The notes under the pieces were generated by a model. It saw only the letters and a list, made by a program, of their open reading frames with translations, had not been told where the DNA came from and did no database searches. Below, piece by piece: positions 22,000-32,804 of a DNA stretch of 64,000 nucleotides; within the stretch, counting starts at the first letter, position 1; each line of letters begins with the position of its first letter. Source of the stretch: Brassica napus (lineage: Eukaryota > Streptophyta > Magnoliopsida > Brassicales > Brassicaceae); NCBI RefSeq assembly GCF_020379485.1, contig NC_063437.1:20919726-20983725 (forward strand), read 5' to 3'. The position numbers and the translations under genes are program-made.

Positions 22000-24511
22000 A
22001 AAATTAGGAAGGTGTTTATAATATATCTATATACTATTTTTTTTAAAGTTATGGGAGAACACTTATCGTTCATACAAATAAGGAGAAGTCCATATTATAT
22101 TATAGTTGCTACAGAATTTCTAATTGTATCGATGTTCAAGATTTTTAAGTATAAACTTTATAAAATAGGACCTTTATAAACAGTTAGAAATTATACATTA
22201 CGTAAAAGAAGTAGTGTATTAAATGTATTCATTAAATTAAATTAACTTTATTGTATTTGTATTTAAATATTATATAAATAGATAAACCCAAAATTAAATA
22301 TGATAAATTATTTATTCTAATGATTTCTTAATTGATTATATATGTATAAGTTTGAAAATTATTAGCCTCGCGAAATATCATTCATAAAAAGAAGAAGACA
22401 TTCATTCACATGTTTTTCCCCTTATTAACAATAACTCTTATTAAGATGGAATAATAGTATATGTGAACTCCAGCTTATATTATATGCTTAAAATAAAAAT
22501 AACAAAAAAACAGGTGAGTTTGTATAAAATATAAGACATTAATAATACAGAAAATAATAGTTTTAGTTCATTTACTATATGGAGAGTTTTTTTAAAAATT
22601 TTTACCACTTTATTATTTGAAAAAGAATAATCTTATGTTTATCAAACCATATACATGTTCTTTTCCTATTAATACTAAATCTTATAAAAAAATAGTAATA
22701 TTTGAGAATTCCAAGTTCTGTTATATGTCGTTAATAAAATGATAGTAAAATACAGTGATTTCTATAGAAACAAATAAGCCCACGAATTGGATTTATGTGT
22801 TTTTTAATAATTGATTACTACCTTACCAAGCTTTAACAGATTTGTGGAAACCAGTTGGACCCCATCTATAACTCACTTCTAAATTTTATAGGCTACATGT
22901 AATTATACTACAATATGATTGACAAATGTATAATATGTCAATCATAATTATATTATAAATTTTTATCACATCTTGAATTGGGTTATTCTTATAAACAGAC
23001 CATTTTTAAGTTTTGGTCACTAACTTATAACATAAAGACGAAAATTACCAAATGTTTCATTTAATAGTTAAATGACATTAATACTCAATATATATTTACA
23101 AAATTTATAGAATTTGGAATATAAAAAATATATAAATATTAAAGAAAATAATAAAAACTTTTATAAGAAAAAATTTAAAAATAACAACAAAAAGAGGGAA
23201 CTTTTTTTTATGATTTTATGACAAATGCGAAATGTTTTTATTTTTATCTTTTTTTCCCAAAGTTTTTTTTAAAATACAGCATTAAAAGTTGTAAATTAAA
23301 ATAGTAATTTTAAAATATACTATGAGTAATATCTGTAATTTTCTCAACTCATATATTAGTTTTTATATAGCTGGAACAAATATATGCTTAAAAAAATAAG
23401 ATTATAAATATATATATTTTTTTGTATTAGTATATTTAGTTTAGTATAGTCAGAGACATGTGAAGCTCTTGCGAGGGGACAGAGTTATTAGCTGTCCTTT
23501 TAAAATAAATATTGAAATGGTTATTATTTAATAAAAAACAATTCGTGTTGTAAAAGAATATAAAACTTTAAATACCTGTTATCTCCATATTAATATAAAA
23601 ACAATTTGCGATATAAAGGAATATAAAGATTGAAATTTGATTATTTTGTATGTCTTCTGTTTTAAATCGGATTACAGGTATATACACTGGATTAAAGCTA
23701 TATGAACTATTCTCAAATCCATTTGGTAAATAGAATACTGTATGCAAAAGTTTGTATTTTTGAACCTGCAGTTTCCAAATGGGGTCTTCGAGGCACGTTC
23801 TCCATTTTGTGTGTAACTTTATCCTGAGAAGCAAATATATTGTTAACAATAGGGGTGGATTAATACTCGTATACCGTTTATTTGTAAAAAAAGTTTACAC
23901 TTACAGAGTCGTTTGGCGAAATTTGTAGCCTACTGTAAAATCACCCAAGGAAGAACCGAGAAGGGGAAGAAATATGTTACAGAGCGTTTTGATTATCGAA
24001 TATGGAGATTGGAGTAGAAAGCGTTTTTTTTTTTTTTTAGGAGTATGGTTTAGGAAAGATATTAAACTGATTGAGATATGAGAATATTTTTTTACGTTAG
24101 TAAAGGAAAACGCATTTAGTAATTGTGTTTGACATTAACGTTATTTTCTCATTTTGGTAAGTAAATCCTAATGTATTTATGGACCATTTGGGTTTGTCAT
24201 AAACCTTATGGATTTGCGATATGGGAATATATTCACACTATTCTTTGGATTTAAGTCAATCAAATTAGGTTAAGAAAAAATAACATGTTGATCCAGATTA
24301 TTTAAACACTATGATATTTGACAAATATCATGCATGCAATCTAATCATTGAAAAATTAAAAACGCTGAAAAATCAAAATGAGAGAAACCATTGTCTAGGA
24401 AAAAACTCTCATAATCCAAAGACATAATGAAAAAACCATGCATGCAATTGTAAAGAGACAAACACGTAAACTGAATAGATGCTGCAATCTCTGAGAACTG
24501 TCGCGAGAACC
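22000..24511 (-). other. Helitron interior between RepHel and the RPA-like gene
   Basis: Very AT-rich with no convincing open frame. It probably holds 5' UTR or introns of the RepHel gene and the 3' flank of the RPA-like gene. A short minus-strand frame at 23568-23849 has no recognisable homology. Confidence 0.5.
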
Positions 24512-27135
24512 CTAGTTCCCACATTTAGGGCGTTTAACTCTCTCCAGCTCAGAACTATCACAGGTTCTCTTACTCCCATCTGCTGAATCCACACGGTTTT
24601 CAGATGTTTCCTCAGACGTGGCAGCAGTATGGTTATCTTCCGAAGACACTGTGGTTGGCTGAGGGTCTAGTGGGAGGATCTTGGTCACGGTAAGAGATCG
24701 GGTCTTACCTGAAAAGTTATGCTCTGTGACTTTGACACAAAACTTGTGCTTCTGACCTATGGTGCTGATTAGAGCTTCCGGAACTGGCGCCTCAAGGTTA
24801 ACTCCTTCGTTGCCATTAGCCTGACATTCAATCAAAACAGGGTCAGGCTTATACGTTTAAGAGATTAGCATGATGAAAAGAAAACAACATCTGCCCAAAA
24901 CGTTTCAGAGCTTATATACTTATAAAAAGTTACCTCAAAATAGCTTCTGACTAACTCTGATGCTGGCTTCCCAGTCAGCTCACGACCAGCATCACCAAGA
25001 AGCACAAAGACAGCTTGATCACTGTTGTCATAAACGGATATCTTTGACAGGTACCTGCCATGAAAGAATGAGAACGTAACTCCAATAAAAACTTAATTGA
25101 AGTTCAGGTTAGAGTTCTTACTGTGGAACACCAGATGCATTAACCTTTCCACACTTCTTGCTTGTACAGATCAACGAAGTTGGACCGTTGATAACCTTAG
25201 AATGGCACCCACTGCAAGCAATGTAATACCAAGAACAACCATGCACGACGTCATCGATCGTAGCCGTGCACTCAAAGAAGGCATCCTGCGTATATGCATA
25301 AGAATATAAATTTCTCTTAGTGATTGAAGTTTTATAGATTGAGTTTACCTTTGCGGATTCTTGCTCGATGTAGGAGAATATTTCCCCTATAGTCATTGTC
25401 TCACGTTTGGTGACTACCTCTGCATTAACCTGCTCAGCAATTGCGGGATTAGAGCCCAACCTGAGATAGAGTAAAAAAATTTGAGTTAGTCAGTCAACGC
25501 AGTGAGGTAACGCGAGCACTTCATTCAGAAAAAAGAGTAAAAGCAAAACACATAAACGCTTACCAACTGAAGTAGTCTATTGTAGGTTGGACTTCATAGT
25601 CCATAAACACACGCGAAGATGACATTGAGGTCAAGGCCAGAGTACCTGTTGTCACATGAAAAAACCCAACTAAAGAACACAAAATGCTGATATATAAATG
25701 TAAGAAACCTATATCATAGATAAAAATCAGAACCTCCGAGAGTCTTCGTGTTGACGGTCGTGACCAGTAACACAGTGGGTGTGCCCTCGTACGAATTGAA
25801 CTTTTTGCAGAAGTCTCTTGCAGCCTGATCCCAAAGGTATAGCTTCATGACCGGTCCACTGAAAAACGATACTACGTAAGTAATAGGAGTAAGGAGAAGT
25901 AGTTTTCAGAAAATAATGTACACGTACTCATGTGATTGGACATGAATAAGAACACGCCTTGCTTTTGCTATCTCCACTTCATCAAGAACCGGTGCCTCAA
26001 CGATACTCTGACCGTTAACCAACTTCATGTGGCCAACAACATCTAGGCAAACATCACAATAGTTACATCTATATTAAAATTCATCAATTTAATGAATCAC
26101 AGCCAAAAAATATATATATATATTGTCAACTTTTTCTGTCTAACAAATGTTATAAACTTTAAGTTTAAAAGAATCTAAGCAATCCTAATAATCCAAGTTT
26201 TTACGTATGAAACAACATGTATTCACAATTCTATTTTTTAAAGCATATATTTCTTTACGGATGCTAAAACAAAACATTGATTCAACCAATTATCAAGCAA
26301 CTAAACTAAAATCCAAGTTTTTACGTATGAAACAACATGTATTTACAATTCTATTTTTTAAAGCATATGTTTCTTTACGGATGCTAAAACAAAACATTGA
26401 TTCAACCTATTATCAAGCAACTAAACTAAAATCCAAGTTTTTACGTATGAAACAACATGTATTTATAATTCTATCTTTTTAAAGCATATATTTCTTTACG
26501 GATGTTAAAACAAAACATTGATTCAACCAATTATCAAGCAACTAAACTAAAAATAACGTTGGGAATCATAGAGCTTACCGTAGAGGTCTCCTTTGAGGTC
26601 GCAGTTCGCTTGAAACTCTTCATATGAATGGAACCGGAAACTGTCCGCATCAAAATGAGTGGGACAGTTTAGAAGAACCTTCAACTCCGAGTTCCATGAG
26701 AACGACACTGTAACGGTATGATCAGCAACCCGAAACACCGATTTGTTTCTGGATCCGTAGAAGTTGTTGAGTTTGTAAACAGAGCCTCGCTTCATATCAG
26801 GCAGATATTTTTCAATACGCCCTGGGGAAATAAATCCTTGAATAACAGTTCCCTGCGAATAACGACATAAGAGAAACCCAGCGTAAGTGAAGAACGATAA
26901 GCACAAACTCCTTTCGAAATGAAAAATAATGCTTAATTACTATAACCTGTTCGTCGATGAGTAGCATCTCCATGCCAATAAGCGTCTTCTTTACCGGATT
27001 CCAAGCCTCCCAGAAATGGATGAGCCGAAACTTCAACTGAGCTTCGTTGGGACCCAGCGAGAGATCTTTGAAGAATACGCTTTTTTCGTCGGAATCGGAT
27101 GACATAATCGACTTCCCATGTGGTTTCATCGCCAT
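24512..27135 (-). CDS. RPA1-like single-strand DNA-binding protein carried by the Helitron
   Basis: Nine exons (27135-26947, 26852-26579, 26042-25928, 25858-25734, 25645-25564, 25460-25349, 25285-25122, 25054-24934, 24820-24512) join in frame to 433 residues. The N-terminal OB-fold (DUF223 type) has FRLIHFWEAWNP, TVIQGFISPGRIEKYL, VYKLNNFYG and LYDVVGHMKLVNGQ. The middle OB-fold has ARRVLIHVQSHDG, MKLYLWDQAARDF and TLALTSMSSSRVFMDYE. The C-terminal part, Rep_fac-A_C type, has a zinc ribbon (CTATIDDVVHGCSWYY, CSGCHSK, CTSKKCGK) and DQAVFVLLGDAGRELTG. Plant Helitrons often carry such RPA-like genes, thought to bind single-stranded intermediates. All splice sites are GT-AG and there is no internal stop, so unlike RepHel it looks intact. 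Intron 2 holds a 120-bp triple repeat. Confidence 0.9.
26191..26551. repeat. Tandem repeat, three copies of a 120-bp unit
   Basis: Copies start at 26191, 26311 and 26431 with ATCCAAGTTTTTACGTATGA. The first two steps are exactly 120 bp and the copies differ at only a few bases; the third has a one-base insertion. Because 120 is divisible by three, one plus-strand frame reads through the units, but it has no family resemblance and lies inside an intron of the RPA-like gene. Confidence 0.92.
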
Positions 27136-27540
27136 TGATAGAGTTTCTAGGGTTTTGATTTGTAGACGGGTGAAGAAACAATATATAAAGGAGGAGGAAA
27201 GGGGGAAGATGAAAAGAAACCATAAAGAAGAATTGAAGGCGAAATTGATTGAGAGAAACCGATCGCGAGGAATCGGATGATGAAAACACAGAGGAGAAGA
27301 CGAAGAGAAATGGTGAAGAGAAGGAGAGACTCCAGAACGCGCCTCCGTAGACCTAGGTTTAAGCTGAAGAACAGGCCATAACACAAACCTGGCGAAGCCC
27401 ATTAACCCAGACCAAAAACCGAACAAACCCATCCAAATAAAACAGAAACACAGACCCGAAAGGAAATGTTCCTATTGGTCGAATATATATCCTGACGTGG
27501 CACCCTAGATTTTGAGGAAATCGGGCTTTTAGTATTGTGA

Positions 27541-27881
27541 TATATATTATTTTGAATAAAGTATCAACGTTTCAATAAATATGATAATATATATTTAGTT
27601 TGTATATTCATAATGTTTTATAATTTATTTTCAGTATGTTATACATGTTATTTTGTATCCTTTTAAAATTCATGAACAACAGTTCGATTAAACACCCTTG
27701 TCAGTTTCGCTTTTGTTACTTGAAGAGATTCATAATCACAATTAAGGCTTCCTTTTTTAGGTTTGTCTTAAGGCTTTTTTTAATAAATGATTCTGTTCTT
27801 GAATGTCAATATCTTTCAAAAATTCAATTTATAAGCAATAATTGCAAATCAAATGAGAATACAAAAGAAAAAAAGAGAAGA
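27541..27881. other. Host sequence right of the Helitron; copied 3' flank of the plastid gene
   Basis: Bases about 27675-27790 repeat the end and 3' UTR of the gene at 11241 (compare 12915-13025: GAACAACAGTTCGATTAAAC then ACCCTTGTCAGT). The duplication that produced the second SRP14 therefore started within the end of the upstream gene. Confidence 0.75.
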
Positions 27882-29246
27882 TCAAAGTTTCTTGGGTTTA
27901 GTAGAGGTTGAAGTGCTTTCTTTCTTTTCTGCCTCTGTTGGTTTTTTCCTGTCTTTCCTCTCCCTCTTCTTCAAAGCAGTCATGTGAGCTTTAAGAATGG
28001 TAGCATAAGATGCTTGAAATCTCAAATGATCCTTAGCCCCAACCTTAAAACACGAAAGCATTGCAACAAGTTAGCTTCACTGTAAACTTAAAGACCATTA
28101 TTAATTTATAACAACTTAGGAAGTATGAGCAGAGGGCTAAGAAAGAATGTTATGTGTTATTGTTAACCATTCTCAAGTGAAAGTACAAACAATCTTTTGA
28201 CTATGGTCTACTAATGATTCTAAAATAAATTATTGAGATCAATGAGAAGAACACATACCGAAGTAGAGATCGTTTTCTTAGCATCAGTAGCTCGAATAAG
28301 GCATCTGTACTCTATGGATTCTCCAGCCGCGCTCAGTTTCCTCTTCTGCAGCTTCGACTTCAAAGATGCTGACACCACAAGTAACAATATAAATCATATA
28401 TAAGTGAAGGAAGAAGGTCCATATGAAATTAGTCTGTCAAGTAAAAAAAGACTAAAACAGCCAAAGCTTACATCTTTTCAAAGTAACCCACACGGAACCC
28501 TTCTCTTTGCTTTTCTCGAACATGCTCGTGAGTTCATTAAGAAACGGATCCAACTGTAGTAAAACCTGAGAAGAACAAACAAGATTCCTATGAAAAAAAA
28601 GGTTCTTTTCCCTCCATCAATCATTGAATCCTATAGTCTAGCGTCAATTGCTGAATCAAATCCCAGCAAACAAGGTTCCATAAAAGTAGTTTTTTTTTTC
28701 AGTGAAACAATCATTGAATCCTATAGTCTAGTGTCAATGCTGAATCAAATCCCAGCAAACAAGGTTCCATTAAAATGGTTTTTTTTTCATTGAATCCTAT
28801 AGTCTAGTGTCAATGCTGAACCAAATCCCAGCAAACAAGGTTCCATAAAAATAGTTTTTTTTTTTCAGTGAAACAATCATTGAATCCTATAGTCTAGTGT
28901 CAATGCTGAATCAAATCCCAGCTAAAAAGGTTCCATTAAAATGTTTTTTTTTCAGTGAATCAATCATTGAATCCTATAGTAGTGCCAATGCTGAATTCAA
29001 ATCCCAGCAAAAAAGGTTCGATTAAAATAATTTATTTTTTTTCATTGAATCCCATAGTCTAGTGCCAATGCTGAATTCAAATCCCAGCAAAAAAGGTTCG
29101 ATTAAAATAAAATCTTAAGTAAAACACCAAACACTCGAAAACAGTCTTAACACCAAGAGCTAAGAGCGCATCACACACACACATACTGTTTACAATACTT
29201 CAGCTTATATAGAGTATTCATATAGCTAAGGATCAAAATTTACCAT
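27882..29246 (-). CDS. SRP14: Signal recognition particle 14-kDa subunit (copy 2)
   Basis: Exons 29246-29244 (ATG alone), 28565-28472, 28368-28259 and 28043-27882 give 122 residues, one fewer than copy 1 because of an in-frame 3-base difference in the last exon. All splice positions match copy 1. The protein is nearly the same (DPFLNELTSMFEKSKEKGS, KLQKRKLSAAGESIEY, KDHLRFQASYATILKAHMTA). No stop or frameshift is visible, so both genes could be expressed. Intron 1 has been expanded by a tandem repeat (28615-29110). The promoter side keeps site II motifs, but the divergent Sas10 partner next to it is missing its 5' half. Confidence 0.93.
28615..29110. repeat. Tandem repeat in SRP14 copy 2 intron 1, about six copies of 80-90 bp
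   Basis: Each unit contains CATTGAATCC(T/C)ATAGT, then CAATGCTGAAT, CAAATCCCAGC and AAGGTTC(C/G)AT, and a T-run. Copies start near 28621, 28709, 28788, 28877, 28963 and 29043, with lengths varying between 79 and 89 bp. SRP14 copy 1 has no such array in its intron. Confidence 0.88.
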
Positions 29247-29589
29247 TGTTGAAAACCTCTGATGGATATGGCAGATCCTCCTCAAGCACTGAAAAAAAAC
29301 TTCTTCTTCTTCTTCTCCTCTACCAGAAAGTGAGATCTGATCAAAATTGACTTTGCACTTAATCAATTTGAAATATTAAAAGCACAATTTAAACAAAATT
29401 GCTCATAACCGTTTAGATTCTGATCGATTCGAAGCTAATTAAAATGATCAAATTACAAAAAAAAAAACCTACGAGATATAAGAATTAAAAAAAATTAACT
29501 TACCGGAGACTAGAGAAGCTGATGATCTGCTCTCGAACACCCCACCGGCCGGAGGAAATTTATTCGGTAGCTGCCGTAAATTAGGGCTT

Positions 29590-29760
29590 TATATCTACAC
29601 TAATGGGCCTTTTATGCAAACTAATGGGCCTTCTTAAACACAACAAGTGTAAAGAATTGAACAGATTGCTTGTTTAAGGGCCTTTTATGCAAACTAATGG
29701 GCCTTCTTAAACACAACTAGTGTAAAGAATTGAACAGATTGCTTGTTTAATCAACTCCAA
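29590..29760. promoter_or_regulatory. Promoter of SRP14 copy 2 with a duplicated site II segment
   Basis: The segment GGGCCTTTTATGCAAACTAA to GCTTGTTTAA occurs twice in tandem (about 29604-29678 and 29679-29750). Each copy carries a TGGGCCTTCTTAAACACAAC motif, so the number of TGGGCC elements is raised relative to the ancestral arrangement at 14397-14445. Confidence 0.7.
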
Positions 29761-29994
29761 AATAATTAAATAAAATTTAAAAGAAATAATTTCATTCCGA
29801 ATTTGATCAATAAGTAAATAGAATGAAATCTATTCATTTTTTTTATATTACATTCCTTTTTAGTCTACTAATTCCATTAAAAAACATTTGGGTGAACGTC
29901 TCTCTGTACATATATATATAGGAGAACTTAAATCTAACTGTAAATAGCAAAGCAGAGTTGTAGAAGAGTTTTCAGAAGTCAAGAAAAATCAAAT

Positions 29995-30548
29995 ATGCCT
30001 AAAGCACATATAAGTCTTTGTTTCATCATCTTTTTATGTGTTTCGTTTGAAATTTTCATGAGTGTAAACTCGCAGGTACGTGTTTAACGATGACTCCAAA
30101 ACAAATTTTGAAATGTAAAGAGAATTCAGACTCGTATATAACTTTTTCATTTGAACTTGCTCTCTTTGAACTTGCTCTCTTTTGCAGAGCCATGGAGATT
30201 GGTGTATAGCTAACTCTATTACGGATAATGATAAATTAATAAAGAACATAGACTTTGCATGTTCTAAAATCGATTGTGGAATTATTTTGGAAGGAGGTTC
30301 ATGTTATGATCCTAATACTCCTCTTAATCACGCTTCGGTCGCCATGAATCTTTATTATCAAGCTCAAGGAAGACACCTAAGGGATTGCTATTTCGATGGC
30401 TCTGGTCTCATTACCATTATTGATCCTAGTGAGTTAGCTTCTCTAATAAATTATGTAACTCTTCTCTGTTAATCTTCAATCAATATCTTATGGTATTTTT
30501 CTCTTATTTTCAGGCTATGGGTGTTGCAAATTTCAGTATCGTAAGTAA
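29995..30548 (+). CDS. X8-domain (CBM43) secreted protein, copy 1
   Basis: Exons 29995-30075, 30188-30428 and 30514-30548 give 118 residues. A signal peptide (MPKAHISLCFIIFLCVSFEI to VNSQ) precedes a single X8 domain: WCIAN, NIDFACSKIDCGII, GGSCYDPNTPLNHASVAMNL, YYQAQGRH, CYFDGSGLITIIDPSYGCC. The six conserved cysteines are present, plus one extra where most X8 proteins have Ser (GCC for GSC). X8 modules bind beta-1,3-glucan at the cell wall or plasmodesmata. There is no GPI-anchor signal, so the product is probably secreted. Three copies lie in this window (also 33975 and 36328), consistent with tandem expansion of the At2g43660/70 type. Confidence 0.9.
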
Positions 30549-31136
30549 AAGTACGCAAAACTTTGTATTGGTTACAAAATAAAATGAATAACAGAAAACT
30601 TTTCATGTTTGATATCTAAAGTTTGAATGGTTCAATTTATCATATGCTACAATATTTGACTTTCTATCATTGTCATAACAATAAATAAATAGTTTATTCA
30701 TTTACAAAAACTGCTAAGCTTTATAGTATTTACATCAAAAATCAATTAGTAATCAATTGACTGCAGGTACATATTCTTTATGATTTACTCAATATATTAT
30801 CTTAGTAATTTGAAACAACACTACACTAGTACAATATATCAGCCTAGCTACGTATACAAAACATAAAATTTGTAATATTAATTTTTGTAACCATAAAATG
30901 TAGAATGGAAAATAAGTATTCATTAATTTACAACATCTGAAACGATTATAAATAAATGACAAACTCAGTTCAAAATATCATGTGACTACAATAAAAGAAA
31001 GCCAAAGTCACACATGTATTCATAACAAAGAAAGTTATACAAACTTTGGCAAACCACTGAAACATATACTAAAACCATTGACAAAGCCAAAGCACAAAAG
31101 AAAGGAGCATAATCCAAACAAAGTTTCATGGTTCAA
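30549..31136. other. 3' flank of X8 copy 1
   Basis: AT-rich. It matches parts of the 3' flanks of X8 copies 2 and 3 (text around TTTGTATTGGTTACAAAATAA). No gene seen. Confidence 0.55.
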
Positions 31137-31452
31137 GGTCAACACCTCTGCCACTTGTGCTGGAGTGATTTTGACTCCTTCAATTAGTTTAATTTCTATC
31201 TATGGGAATAGAGCATGCTCATTTACCTCCAAGTAATTTTCGGCCAGTGTTTTAAAACCTTCAAAGCCAAATATCCCATGAGGATGTGCAAATCTATAAC
31301 GCCTGGCCTGATATGAGATGGAGCGATCTTTTCAATGTGGTTAGAGTGAAGATTATGACCCTCTTTGCTCCATAGGAAGACCAAATGCCATCTACGCTAT
31401 TTAGTATTCCTTCCAAAGACAAGCCTCCTTTCTTCTCTGCAGGAGCGCCATC
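31137..31452 (-). pseudogene. AAA-ATPase (BCS1-like) exon 2 remnant
   Basis: Minus-strand text resembles exon 2 of the pseudogene at 40970-41386: an acceptor TTAG before GATGGCGCTCC (DGAPAEKKGG), LSLEGILNSVDGIW, then frameshifted I(I/F)FT-like text, and ending near GVILTPAQV(AEV)-like sequence. No exon 1 follows upstream. Instead the 5' flank of the other pseudogene begins directly (31453 onward). Confidence 0.7.
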
Positions 31453-32095
31453 CTAATTATTAATTAACTTCGGTTTAAAAATTGTGCAGGTTTTTAAAGC
31501 TTGCATCTATTATTTCCAGAATGAACAAAAACAATTGAATGTACTCTTGAAATCAATTGAATACAAAGACACTGGCTATTCTATTATCTGATTCATCAAT
31601 TACTAGATGTTCTATTGAATACAATCTATTCAATGGAATCAAGTTGGAATTAATTTAAGTTCAACAAGGTTGCGAAGAGTATAAGCACATACAAGTAAGT
31701 TTTTTTTGGATAAAACATCATAGATTTTGTTCATTTAAAAAGTTATTTATTATTTATTTAAAAATAAATGAAATAACCTTATACTTTCCATAAAAGTATC
31801 CTTTATATATAAACAGCTCAAAAAGTTCATTAAAAGATGGATGTTATAGGTCTATGTATTTTACTGGATTTGAAAAGCTAAACCAGATATACATAAACCT
31901 GAATGCTTTTGAAATACTTTCTACAACTAAAACACATGTTAAGTGAAAAATCAAAATTAAACCGGAAAATCAATTGCAAGAAGGTCAAGTATCAGTAATC
32001 AATTGAACCGGTTTGGTTCACCAACCCAATTAAAACGTTGAAAGCAGGTCAAGTATTGGTAATCAATTGAACCGGTTTGGTCTACCAACCCAATT
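31453..32095. repeat. Duplicated flank blocks (AAA 5' flank, then plastid-gene 5' flank)
   Basis: Bases 31453-31690 match 42250-42500 (text AAAAATTGTGCAG, GAATACAAAGACACT(G/A)GCTA, TAGATGTTCTATTGAATACA). Bases about 31700-32095 match the block at 7700-8080 and 10600-10980 (AACCGGTTTGGT(T/C)CACCAAC). A short unit (GTCAAGTAT(C/T)(A/G)GTAATCAATTG) is itself doubled at about 31985 and 32050. Confidence 0.7.
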
Positions 32096-32164
32096 ATGAT
32101 ATCCTTTGCCCCTTTCTGAAGAGTGTGATGTATATTAATAATTTTTAATCCCGGATGTAACCAG

Positions 32165-32804
32165 GAAGCTAGATGATGGGATGGTTGATAGTGATGGCAA
32201 ATCAGAAGGCTCAGAAGATGAGGTTTACAAACAAGTGAGACAGATCAGAGAAGCTAAACGAGCTGCCAAAGCAAATTCTATTCAAGGTATGATTATAAAA
32301 TGACTCTGACCCTGTGCAGACCGTCACATGTATTGTGTCCATCTCATTGACATGATTGTGTCGTTTCAGGGAACCATCATCGACCTTGTTATTACCAGAA
32401 ACCGTGGATGGAAACGACTGATTTCAAATGAGGTTAGAATGTTTCCAAAGTTACATACAACAAGATCTTCTTGTTACCCTGCACCCGTCTCTAAACCTTC
32501 TTTTTTGATCTCCACCAAAACCTAGATTTTGAGTAACAGAGGATTGACTCGACATCGCAACAAGGACAAAAAGAACCCGAGAAAGAACTACAGGGTAAAG
32601 TAAACTCACTTGGATTGTTAGTTTGTCCATTGTTAGTTTATTTGCCTCAGCTCAGATGTTTTTTGGTTGCAGAACAAGTACATGGACAAAGTCAAGAGAC
32701 GTGGAGGACAAGTTAGAGAAATCAGGAAACCTTCTGGTTCATATGGAGGAGAAGTTTCAGGTATCAATCCCAACATAAGCCACAGAATCCGAATAAAAAA
32801 TTAG
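32165..32804 (+). pseudogene. Sas10-like 3' half (copy 2), frameshifted
   Basis: Matches exons 3 (end), 4, 5 and 6 of the gene at 14594: [18 protein letters not shown], then [20 protein letters not shown], then [18 protein letters not shown] and TAG at 32802-32804. The segment after AAAGCA is one base shorter than in copy 1 (AAATTCTATTCAAG against GAGATCTATTCAAG), which shifts the frame into the next exon. No 5' exons are present. Splice sites are still recognisable. Confidence 0.85.

Larger units (their letters stand above)
16363..27540 (-). mobile_element. Complete Helitron (11.2 kb) with RPA and Rep/helicase genes
   Basis: Read on the minus strand, the element starts TCACAATACTAAAAGCCCG at 27540 and ends GACCGCCTCTAG at 16363. 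It sits between a host A (complement of 27541) and a host T (complement of 16362), the classic A|TC...CTAG|T insertion without target duplication. Just before the 3' end is a GC-rich hairpin, 7-bp stem CCCGGGC/GCCCGGG with a 3-base loop (16374-16390). The 5' subterminal text (TTTCCTCAAAATCTAGGGTG then CCACGTCAGG and CGACCAATAGGAACATT) also resembles plant Helitron starts. Inside, on the same strand, are an intact RPA1-like gene (27135-24512) and a rolling-circle Rep/helicase gene (about 21995-16934), the standard content of an autonomous plant Helitron. The helicase has one premature stop, so this copy is probably no longer autonomous. Confidence 0.88.

Noticed and set aside
26207..26482. Plus-strand 91-codon repetitive frame
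   Set aside because: It follows from a 120-bp repeat (divisible by three) inside an intron of the RPA-like gene; no homology.
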